A DNA stretch of 8,872 nt from Limisphaerales bacterium (GTDB taxonomy: Bacteria; Verrucomicrobiota; Verrucomicrobiia; Limisphaerales; UBA11358), in contig DMQW01000205.1 in the NCBI GenBank assembly GCA_003455565.1, forward strand, positions 1-8,872, written 5' to 3'. The notes beneath the pieces are model-generated. The model worked only from the letters and a program-made list of their open reading frames with translations. It was not told the origin of the DNA and did no database searches. Below, in pieces: positions 1 to 6,000 of the stretch. The stretch's first letter is position 1. Every line of letters begins with the position of its first letter. The translations under genes and the position numbers were made by a program.

Positions 1-41
1 ACAGGAAATCCGGGCAAATTCATGAACGCAGTTTAGGTTTT
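1..41. repeat. Left copy of a 41-bp direct repeat flanking hicBA
   Basis: Hand alignment to 562-602 gives 34 of 41 identical bases with no gap. The first 14 bases are identical, and the mismatches are at repeat positions 15, 25-28, 33 and 37. This copy lies just beyond the 3' end of hicA and may extend left out of the window. The two copies are in the same orientation and bracket the whole toxin-antitoxin operon and its promoter. They could be remnants of tandem cassette duplication, a dispersed intergenic repeat family, or the footprints of an integration event. The divergence argues that the event is old. Confidence 0.7.
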
Positions 42-58
42 ACAAGGGTGCCAGCCAA

Positions 59-265
59 TCACAAATCCGCCTCGGTGAGTCCGGCAATTTTCATTTGATG
101 TTTCAGCAATCCGATTTTCAGCGGCTGGTTGCCATGAACCGGAATGACAATTCGTTCCCGATGGCCTTCCTTGGTGAAAATATGATGACTGCCGTTGATG
201 CGCTTGAGCAGCCATCCGTGCTTTTGAATGAGGCGGACAAATTCCTTGCCGGAAACCTGTTTCAC
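59..265 (-). CDS. hicA: HicA family mRNA interferase toxin
   Basis: This 68-residue protein matches the size and pattern of HicA/YcfA-like toxins, which have a double-stranded-RNA-binding-like fold and cleave mRNA and tmRNA when not bound by HicB. The opening SGKEFVRLIQKHGW and the GSHHIF block (residues 25-30) carrying the conserved catalytic histidine are visible. They are followed by the basic strand HRERIVIPVHG (residues 35-45) and the LKIGLLKHQMKIAGL helix that ends most HicA proteins. The start is a GTG at 263-265 whose bases overlap the hicB stop as GTGA, so translation is probably coupled to hicB. No truncation is seen: the family is usually 55-85 residues. The order hicB then hicA is less usual than toxin-first but well known. 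In vivo activity is inferred only from the intact motifs. Confidence 0.93.
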   Translation of the reverse strand: MKQVSGKEFVRLIQKHGWLLKRINGSHHIFTKEGHRERIVIPVHGNQPLKIGLLKHQMKIAGLTEADL

Positions 266-465
266 ACCGTCAGCTCCAGCACTTTGTCATTGGCGTTCGA
301 TTCGGTCACTTCGTCATCCACGGAAAGCCAGAGTTCGATGGCCTCGCGCAGGTTGGCCTTCAACTCGTCGAGAGTTTCAGCTTGGGTGAGGCAACCCGGC
401 AGCGCCGGCACCTCGGCCCAGAAGCCGCCTTCTTCCGCATTGTGAATGATGGCTTTCAATGTCAT
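262..465 (-). CDS. hicB: HicB family antitoxin, short single-domain form
   Basis: This 67-residue protein starts at the ATG at 463-465. The frame stays open upstream to 690, but that extension is Arg/Pro-rich and non-conserved, while MTLKAIIHNAEEGGFWAEVP is the standard beginning of HicB. The partial RNase H-like fold is recognisable from HNAEEGGFWAEVPALPGC (residues 8-25), then TQAETLDELKANLREAIELW (residues 27-46). HicB binds HicA and blocks its active site. There is no C-terminal ribbon-helix-helix or helix-turn-helix domain, so this short form may not repress its own promoter in the way longer HicB proteins do. It is the first gene of a two-gene operon and overlaps hicA by 4 nt. Its 5' end lies 6 nt from a promoter -10 box. 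Confidence 0.93.
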   Translation of the reverse strand: MTLKAIIHNAEEGGFWAEVPALPGCLTQAETLDELKANLREAIELWLSVDDEVTESNANDKVLELTV

Positions 466-500
466 ATGGGGGTTATACCTCAAGCACAGCAAAGGCTCAA
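466..500 (-). promoter_or_regulatory. Sigma70-type promoter of hicBA, predicted leaderless
   Basis: On the minus strand a -35 box TTGAGC (495-500) is followed by exactly 17 nt and a -10 box TATAAC (472-477, five of six consensus bases). Only six bases, CCCCAT, separate the -10 box from the hicB ATG. Transcription would therefore begin at or within a base or two of the start codon, giving a leaderless mRNA. The only Shine-Dalgarno-like GAGG (478-481) lies inside the promoter spacer and would not be in the transcript. Confidence 0.6.
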
Positions 501-693
501 GCGCGTTTCCGCGACGAGCCGGCGCAGGGCGGGCGAAGTCCGCAACCGGCGCGGGCGAACCACAGGAAATCCGGGTAAATTCATGGCGACAGTCTAGATT
601 TTGTGAAGCGCGGGCAAAAGCGGAAAGTTTTTTCAACCACGGATGACACAGTTTGCCGCGCCGAAGTGAAACGAAGACGGGATGAAACACCGA
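501..693. other. Intergenic region upstream of hicBA with degraded repeats
   Basis: No gene is supported here; the small open frames lack family features. The stretch holds the right copy of the 41-bp repeat (562-602), a GC-rich segment rich in GCGGGC-like words on both sides of it, and the word AACCACGGATGACACA (635-650). That word resembles an intergenic repeat I associate with Verrucomicrobiota and Planctomycetota genomes, from recollection and not checked. No terminator with a T-run is visible after the pseudopilin stop at 694. Confidence 0.5.
562..602. repeat. Right copy of the 41-bp direct repeat flanking hicBA
   Basis: 34 of 41 bases match positions 1-41 in the same orientation. This copy lies upstream of the hicBA promoter, about 60 bp beyond the -35 box, so the repeat pair encloses the complete transcription unit. 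The distance between the two copies is 561 bp. Confidence 0.7.
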
Positions 694-1353
694 TTACGGA
701 ATCGCCAGCCGGTTGGTGGCAAGACCGGTTTGGCCAATCAACTCCCGCAAATTCCAAGAAGTTTTGCGAGAAGTTGTTTGCTGAACGCTGCCGTCGGCAA
801 ACGCGATGTTTCCAATGCCGCCGTGCAGTTCAGAACTCCAACCCACCGGATCATTCCTTGTGATTTCAAGAACGCCATTCTTCATCATACCGCCGGCAAT
901 GTTCCGATCGCCGGAAAGAATCGTTTGCGGCTTTGCATCTTCGGCATCCAAGCCGACAAAGTAACTGATGTGACCAGCAAGCTGCGATGAAAAGTTTGTG
1001 GCTGCTGGCTGACGTTTTATGTCTTGCGGACACAAAACTAATATCGGCGTGCTTAACTCATTGGACATGACTTGAAAAGTCGTCACGACATTTCCGGCAG
1101 CAACCAGTTCCATCGTGCCTCCGTTGGTCACGGAAACTTGCATCGGATATTTGTCGTTGTGATCACCTTCCCAAATGCGAAAGGACAGGCCAACCTGTTT
1201 GAGGTTATTGCTGCAATTGATGTTTTGGCCGCCGTGATGAGGAGTGAGCGCAGGCAAAAGAATTGCCAGCAGAATTGCCAGCACTGAAAGAATCACCACC
1301 ACTTCCACCAGCGTCAGTGCGGCGGTCTTGTGATGGGAAACGCGCGGTTTCAT
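694..1353 (-). CDS. Type II/IV pseudopilin-like protein with H-X9-DG motif
   Basis: This 219-residue protein belongs to the PVC-type group of proteins with a prepilin N-terminal cleavage/methylation domain. A short basic leader ends KTAA, followed by LTLVE, so cleavage would fall between Ala12 and Leu13 and Glu17 is the +5 glutamate. The hydrophobic helix runs to about residue 36 and ends in the family's LLPAL. A C-terminal H-X9-DG motif is exact: His177, nine residues, Asp187-Gly188, in HGGIGNIAFADGSVQ. Two oddities are Ala instead of Gly at -1 and Leu instead of Phe at +1, which may slow processing by the prepilin peptidase. The ATG at 1351-1353 is preceded by GGGAG (1366-1370) at 12 nt spacing. 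No other secretion or pilus gene is nearby, so it is a solitary pseudopilin whose role cannot be assigned. Confidence 0.88.
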   Translation of the reverse strand: MKPRVSHHKTAALTLVEVVVILSVLAILLAILLPALTPHHGGQNINCSNNLKQVGLSFRIWEGDHNDKYPMQVSVTNGGTMELVAAGNVVTTFQVMSNELSTPILVLCPQDIKRQPAATNFSSQLAGHISYFVGLDAEDAKPQTILSGDRNIAGGMMKNGVLEITRNDPVGWSSELHGGIGNIAFADGSVQQTTSRKTSWNLRELIGQTGLATNRLAIP

Positions 1354-1451
1354 GTTTGGACTCTGCTCCCGTCAAAAAAATTTGCAAGCCAAAGTTTTCA
1401 GCCGTTTTCGCCATTTTTAATCGCAACTCATTGATTTGGAATTATTTCTAC
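1354..1451. other. Leader region of the pseudopilin gene
   Basis: This AT-rich stretch separates the pseudopilin start from the 21-bp array and must hold its promoter. No convincing -35/-10 pair was found. A 7-base A-run at 1374-1380 becomes a T-run in the minus-strand leader. Positions 1431-1451 can be read as a further, decayed array unit because GGAATTATTTC is symmetric about the expected centre, but it lacks the conserved GYGC edge. Confidence 0.35.
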
Positions 1452-1787
1452 GCGCAGCGAGACGAATTTTTGGCACGGAGAAATGATTTTTCGGCGCGGG
1501 AAAATGAATTTTCCGTGCGGCAACGCGAAGTTTCGGCACCATAACGGGAAGTTTCCGTGCGTAAAAATGATTTCCCCGTGCCATGACTTCGTCCGACGGT
1601 GCCGTGACTCGGAGTCGCAAGACCGTAACTCCCGGTCACGGTGCGGTGACTCCAGCCCACGGCGCGGGAAAATGAAATTTCGGCGCGGTAACTTCTGCTC
1701 ACCGTGCGGAAACTGCGAGTCACGGCACCGAAACTTTGTCTCACCGCACCGTAACTTGAAGCGACGGCGGTAAAAATCTGTTTCACA
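1452..1787. repeat. Tandem array of sixteen 21-bp quasi-palindromic units
   Basis: The sequence falls into sixteen consecutive 21-bp units with no insertion or deletion. Unit n starts at 1452+21(n-1). Most units begin GCGC, GTGC or GCAC, usually continue toward GG or CG, and have A at position 9; most end TTCG, TTCC, CACG or CACC. The central bases vary widely: units 2-6, 11 and 16 have A/T cores such as AAATGATTT, and units 7-10 and 12-15 have cores such as GACTCGGAGTC or CTTGAAG. In most units the core is an inverted repeat centred on or next to position 13. The four-base edge is also self-complementary, so dyad centres recur every 10.5 bp, one helical turn. Because 21 is a multiple of three, several reading frames stay open, but no start, ribosome site or family supports coding. 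The array lies between divergently transcribed genes. Confidence 0.9.
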
Positions 1788-1837
1788 ATGCGACAACATT
1801 TCTTTGCTTCGCGGGCGATTGGTTTTACATTCCCGTC

Positions 1838-2416
1838 ATGCGGCAACTGCGCAATTTTCTCTGGGCGGTCACGGCGGTGGTCGTGCTGACGCTGGCGGTT
1901 TATCTCACGTTCACCGTCACGCGCTGGGCCGGGCGCGGCGCGGGCCTGCATTTTTGGAACACCACCAGCGTCGTCCACGAAGTCCAGTCGCTCGCCGATC
2001 TCGTCACGGTCAAATACGTCCTGGACAAAGTCGTGGTGCTGGAGGATGTGAAATGGTATGGCGAGAGCCGCGTGCTGCTGCTCGCGCGCGGCGTGGTGAA
2101 AGCGGGCATTGACCTCAAGCGGTTGAAGCCGGAAGACGTGACGATCGCCGGCAAGAAAATTGTTCTCTACCTGCCGCCGCCGCAAATCACGGACGCCTAT
2201 CTCGATGACAAGCAAAGCCAGGTGATTGATCACTCGACGGGATTGCTCCGCGCGTTCGACAAGGATCTGGAACAAACCGCACGGCGGAATGCCGTGGACG
2301 ACATCGCCCGCGCGGCGCGCAAGGCGGGGATTTTGGAGGACGCAGACAAGCGGGCGCGGGCGGAACTGCAAAGCTTCTTCAAGCGGGCAGGCTTTGAACT
2401 GGTCGAATTTCGTTGA
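1838..2416 (+). CDS. DUF4230 family membrane-anchored protein
   Basis: This 192-residue protein has a single N-terminal transmembrane helix (about residues 6-28), then an extracytoplasmic domain resembling DUF4230. The typical parts are present. An early strand SVVHEVQSLADLVTVKYVLDKV (residues 44-65, split here as SVVHEVQSLADLV and TVKYVLDKV) comes first. Next is the hallmark LLLARGVVKAGIDLKRLKPED (residues 80-100, in which VKAGIDL is the signature), then KKIVLYLPPPQITDAYLDD (residues 106-124). A helical tail of Ala/Arg-rich segments ends LQSFFKRAGFELVEF. The molecular function of this family is unknown. The ATG at 1838 is chosen because it directly precedes the basic residues and the helix. 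No clear Shine-Dalgarno sequence lies upstream. Its stop codon overlaps the start of the following small ORF. The gene is transcribed away from the 21-bp array, whose last clear unit ends 50 bp upstream. Confidence 0.82.
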   Translation: MRQLRNFLWAVTAVVVLTLAVYLTFTVTRWAGRGAGLHFWNTTSVVHEVQSLADLVTVKYVLDKVVVLEDVKWYGESRVLLLARGVVKAGIDLKRLKPEDVTIAGKKIVLYLPPPQITDAYLDDKQSQVIDHSTGLLRAFDKDLEQTARRNAVDDIARAARKAGILEDADKRARAELQSFFKRAGFELVEFR

Positions 2417-2553
2417 GGAGACTGCCCAAATTCTGGCTGGTGTGTCTAATCATCACCGGCTGGACGGCTTGGGGAATCATCGTGATCGGCAGCCGCCGGC
2501 GCAGCACAGGAATTTTTCTGACCCGCGACGGAATGTGCAAGCCGGACAATTGA
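2413..2553 (+). CDS. Small single-pass membrane protein, 46 residues
   Basis: A TTG codon at 2413-2415 overlaps the DUF4230 stop as TTGA and opens a 46-codon frame ending in TGA at 2551-2553. The product begins MRRLPKFWLVCLIITGWTAW, a basic N-terminus followed by a hydrophobic helix (about residues 7-26). It continues GIIVIGSRRRSTGIFLTRDG and ends MCKPDN. Positive charges lie on both sides of the helix (RR-K before, RRR after). The overlap geometry and the coherent helix suggest a translationally coupled partner of the DUF4230 protein. Against it, the start is TTG with no clear ribosome-binding site, and I recognise no family. It may be a coupled small protein or a chance frame. Confidence 0.5.
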   Translation: MRRLPKFWLVCLIITGWTAWGIIVIGSRRRSTGIFLTRDGMCKPDN

Positions 2554-2576
2554 AAGGTCGCGAGCCGTAAATTGGT

Positions 2577-2595
2577 CGCGGCAGTTTCAGCCGCG
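2577..2595 (+). terminator. Possible weak hairpin terminator after the DUF4230 operon
   Basis: CGCGGC (2577-2582) and GCCGCG (2590-2595) form a perfect 6-bp stem with a 7-nt loop, 23 nt after the small ORF stop. There is no T-run after it, so it is not a classical intrinsic terminator and may only be a pausing or stabilising hairpin. Confidence 0.25.
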
Positions 2596-2617
2596 TTCCG
2601 CACCGGTTGATGATGGT

Positions 2618-2669
2618 AATTTTTTCTGGCCACGCAGGAAGTGTCGCAACTCGTGTGCCAGAAAAAATT
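2618..2669. repeat. Long inverted repeat with reversed A/T polarity
   Basis: AATTTTTTCTGGC (2618-2630) is perfectly complementary to GCCAGAAAAAATT (2657-2669). The stem continues inward with CACG (2631-2634) against CGTG (2652-2655), with one bulged T. That makes 17 bp around a 17-nt loop. The T-tract is in the 5' arm and the A-tract in the 3' arm, the reverse of a bidirectional intrinsic terminator. A structured leader, cruciform or short mobile-element remnant is as likely as termination. Confidence 0.75.
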
Positions 2670-2697
2670 CCGCCGGAACCGAAAATTCACGTTGCGG

Positions 2698-2724
2698 AAA
2701 AAATTTCCTTCAGCCGGATTTTTT
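2698..2724. terminator. A-tract/T-tract hairpin, possible bidirectional terminator
   Basis: AAAAAATTTCC (2698-2708) faces GGATTTTTT (2716-2724) across TTCAGCC. The stem is six A-T pairs plus T-A, C-G and C-G pairs with a two-base bulge, and it is flanked by GG at 2696-2697 and CC at 2726-2727. The A-before, T-after arrangement fits termination in both directions, but the GC part of the stem is very short. Confidence 0.3.
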
Positions 2725-2765
2725 ACCTTATCTAGGCCAATCATAAATTGTCATCGTCACTTTTT

Positions 2766-2806
2766 ACGCGCGAAACTCACGCATAATGCGTGAAATTTTC
2801 ACGCAT
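2766..2806. promoter_or_regulatory. Operator-like cluster of overlapping palindromes
   Basis: TCACGCAT (2777-2784), a central A, and ATGCGTGA (2786-2793) form a perfect 8+1+8 palindrome. ATGCGTGAAA (2786-2795), a central T, and TTTCACGCAT (2797-2806) form a perfect 10+1+10 palindrome sharing the middle half-site. Their centres, 2785 and 2796, are 11 bp apart. A weaker half-site ACGCGCGAAA lies at 2766-2775. The same half-site appears three times in alternating orientation, as expected for cooperative binding of a dimeric regulator about 250 bp upstream of the giant gene. The regulator is not known. The layout (period near 21 bp, GAAA/TTTC core) recalls the array at 1452-1787. Confidence 0.6.
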
Positions 2807-2857
2807 CGGCGGGTGGATTCCACCTCCGCACCTTTGATTTCCCTTGTTTTTGATGAA

Positions 2858-2886
2858 TTGGCGACTGGTATTGATTCTGCTAAAAC
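2858..2886 (+). promoter_or_regulatory. Possible extended -10 promoter for the giant gene
   Basis: TTGGCG (2858-2863), a 17-nt spacer, and TGC-TAAAAC (-10 hexamer 2881-2886) give four of six matches in each box plus an extended -10 TGn. Transcription from here would leave a leader of about 160 nt. The assignment is weak because the region is AT-rich. Confidence 0.25.
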
Positions 2887-3053
2887 TTATTGACCGCTTT
2901 GGGTTCCCTTATTTTTTGGTTTTAGTCTCGTTTTGGTTTGCTAAAGCCATCGAACAAGAGTTACAAAGGCGTGTTACATCACCGTCATTGTCATCGCGCT
3001 GGTTGGCTCTTTCGGCGAAGCAGCGTCACAAGAACAATCAAAGGCCATCTGCC

Positions 3054-6000
3054 ATGAAAAAGATCATGAAATTCTCACCGGGAAAAATGCTATCCACTGG
3101 ATTCGTCATTCTCGCGGCACTTGCCGCAGCAACGCCGCAAACTCAAGGTTCATCATGCACGCCGCCGCCAGCGGGCCTGGTCGGGTGGTGGTCGGGGGAA
3201 AGCAATGCCCATGACATCGTCGGCGGAAACAACGGCTCGCCGGTCGGCAATTTGGGCTACACCAATGGCGTGGCCGGCCAAGCGTTTGTATTCGACGAGA
3301 GCACCAGTTACATCTCCGTGCCGGCTTCGCCGAGTCTGGACATCGGAACCGGCAGCGGGATAACAATTGAATGTTGGATCAAGCCTGATGCTGGTGTAAA
3401 TGCACCCATTATCGAGTGGGATTCTGCGACGGCGTCTGGTTTGCAACTCTGGGTTGCCAATGGAAATACGCAGCTTTTTTCCAACATAGAAGACACGTCA
3501 GGGAATCCTCATACGATTTCTTTTCCTTACGTGTTTAACACAAATAATTTTCAACATGTGGCGGTGACGTATGACAAGGGCAGCGGGCTGGCTATTCTTT
3601 ATCTCAACAGCACCAATGTTGCCTCGGCAAATTTTGGCAGTATCACGCCGCAGACAACTTATCCGGCAAATATTGGCAGGCGAACAGGTGAGCCAATCGG
3701 TCTTAATGACACTTATGGCGGATTGATTGACGAACTCAGTCTTTACAACCGCGCTTTGTCCCAAGCCGAAATCCAGTCCATCGCCAATGCGGGTGGCGCG
3801 GGCAAGTGTGCGCCGACGGCTACCGCTTGTGTGACGCCGCCGTCGGGCCTTGTGGCGTGGTGGCCGGCGGAAGGTAATGCCAACGACATCGTGGGCACTA
3901 ATAATGGCATATTACAAGCTGGTGCGAGCTATGCTGTAGGTAAAGTCGGACGGGCTTTTTTTCTGAACAACGCTAACGCCTATGTGAGAGTGCCTGCCAG
4001 TGCGAGCCTTAAAAATATTGCCACAGCCAATGGATTGACGATTGAGGGGTGGATTGATGTGACTAATGTGGCTGGATTGCACCCAATTGCTGAGTTTAGT
4101 GATGGTGTCGGAAATTATGGGGTTCAATTATGGGTTGGGAGCAATCCGTCTGACAATGGCTTGTTGTATGCCGCGCTGGTTGACACCAATGGAAACTACC
4201 ACCAACTCTACTCGCCTCAATACACCATAATCACCAATACCTTTCAGCATATCGCTTTGACTTATGACAAGGCTTCAGGCGCGGGAACTCTTTATGTAAA
4301 TGGGGTCATCGTGGCGCAATCCACTTGGGCAAGTTTTAGTCCGCAGACAGACTACGATCTATGGCTTGGCCACCGTTCTCAAAATTGTGGCGGTGGCTGC
4401 TGGACTGATGGAACCCACTTGGGCGGACTTCTGGACGAATTAAGCCTTTACAATCGCGCGCTGTCGCAGACTGAAATCCAATCCATCTACAACGCCGGCA
4501 GCGCGGGCAAATGTGCGCCGCAAACGGGGATGCTGTCCCAGCAATTGATCAACCTTGATTTTGGCGCTGGCGGCGGGAGAGGCTACAGTTTGAAGACTGG
4601 GTTCGCAGCGATTGGACAGGCGACCAACGATTTCTGGAATTTTTATGATCGTGACGTCTCTCCGTCTCCATACGACTGGCGCACCTCGGGCGCATTGGTG
4701 AATCTACAGTTGGCCAATGGGGCATTGACAACGGTGGGCGTAAGCGTATCCGATGCGCCGGGGGCTTGGAACGATGAATCCAGTGATTCGATGTATAAGA
4801 CCTACGATTACCCGTTGGATGGTGGCAACAACGTTGTCACGTTTACAAATCTAGCCGCAGGCCAGTATAACGTGTTGGCGTATTCTCCGGATGGCAACTT
4901 CGAAGTCACTGTTGGAGGCATCAGTTACGGTGTCAAGACGACTTACGATTCACCCGCCAGCAGTGTGCCAGTGTGGACGGAAGGAGTCCAATATGCGTGC
5001 TTTCGGAATGTGACGGTAACGGCGGGGCAGTCTCTGGTTTTGACGGTGCGCAATGGTGTAAGCGCCCCCGCACTTCTTTCCGGCGTGCAAATCGTGTCAT
5101 CCGGGATCATGAGCAACCTGCCGCCAACGATTCTTTCCCAGACGCCCAGCCAGGTGGTGTTGCTCGGCAATACCGCCACCTTCAGCGTGACCGCCAGCGG
5201 CAGCCATCCCTTGAGTTATTTCTGGAAACGCAATGGTGCAATTATTTCTGGCGCGACTAATTTCAGCTACACCCTCTACAACGCGCAGTTGTCTGATTCC
5301 GGCAGCAAGTTCAGTTGCCTCGTCACCAATGCCTACGGTCTGGCGGCCAGCACCAACGCGACGCTCAAGGTCATTGATACGATTGCAAATGATTTGTGCA
5401 GCGGGGCCATCATCATCACCAACGCCAGTTACACCAATGTCCAATCCACAGTCAGGGCGAGTTCGTTTGGCGACCCGGTTCCTGATTGCGTCACTGGTTT
5501 CGGCAACGGCGTCTGGTATCAATTCACCGCACCGGTCAACGGCCTGCTCATCGTGGATACTTTTGGCAGCGACTTCGATACCGGGCTGGCCATTTACACC
5601 GGCTCGTGCGATGCGCTGACGGAAGCGGCTTGCAACGACGACACTGGCGGCGTGAATTCACAAGTCACCATGCCAGCGACAGGCGGCACGACCTATTCCA
5701 TTCTCGCCGGTGGTTACAGCGCCCATGCGGGCAACCTGGTGTTGCACCTGAACCACCTGACGCCGCCGGCCTTTGCCGTGCAGCCGACGAATCAATCCGT
5801 CGTGGTCGGCAGCAATGCCAGTTTCGCAACCACCGTCAGCGGCGCGCAGCCCATCAGTTTCCAGTGGTATTTCAACAATACGCTACTTGTGGATGGCGGA
5901 CGCATCAGCGGTTCGACGAACGCAACGCTCAACCTCGCCAACATCGTGACCAATGACGCGGGCAATTACCAAGTTGTCGCGTCAAACTTCCTCGGCGTCA

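Larger units (their letters stand above)
2554..3053. other. Long non-coding region upstream of the giant secreted-protein gene
   Basis: This 500-bp stretch shows no credible gene on either strand. It carries, in order: a small GC-rich hairpin (2577-2595), a long 13-plus-4-bp inverted repeat (2618-2669), an A-tract/T-tract hairpin (2698-2724), an operator-like palindrome cluster (2766-2806), a small palindrome GGTGG-ATT-CCACC (2812-2824) and a possible extended -10 promoter (2858-2886). The part from 2830 to 2940 is T-rich on the plus strand. The structures suggest that expression of the downstream giant gene is controlled from here. Confidence 0.6.

Noticed and set aside
466..690. N-terminal extension of HicB to 142 residues
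   Set aside because: The added 75 residues are low-complexity and Arg/Pro-rich, cross the promoter and part of the 41-bp repeat, and precede a standard HicB N-terminus.
1483..1773. Plus-strand 96-codon frame inside the 21-bp array, rich in Arg, Cys and Phe
   Set aside because: Several frames through the array are open for the same arithmetic reason. The base pattern follows dyad symmetry and not codon position.
1452..1787. CRISPR array
   Set aside because: The units are contiguous 21-mers without a constant repeat of 23 bp or more alternating with unique spacers, and no cas gene is present.
1448..2371. A 307-codon open frame on the minus strand covering the array and most of the DUF4230 gene
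   Set aside because: It is antisense to a recognised gene. Its heptad-like part arises because the 21-bp repeat is a multiple of three without stops. No family or ribosome site supports it.
2971..3057. GTG-start 28-residue ORF overlapping the giant gene start as ATGA
   Set aside because: The product is His/Arg-rich with no recognisable feature, and the overlap is likely to be chance.
3141..3158. Lipoprotein signal ending at Cys35
   Set aside because: The residues before the cysteine (QGSS) do not fit a lipobox, and the equivalent cysteine recurs at the start of the second LamG domain, so a disulfide role is more likely.
2945..3212. Another frame upstream of and overlapping the giant gene with a hydrophobic stretch ITVIVIALVGSFGEAA
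   Set aside because: It follows a TAA with no usable start before the hydrophobic part and runs into non-protein-like sequence. The 3054 frame has a better signal peptide and a ribosome site.
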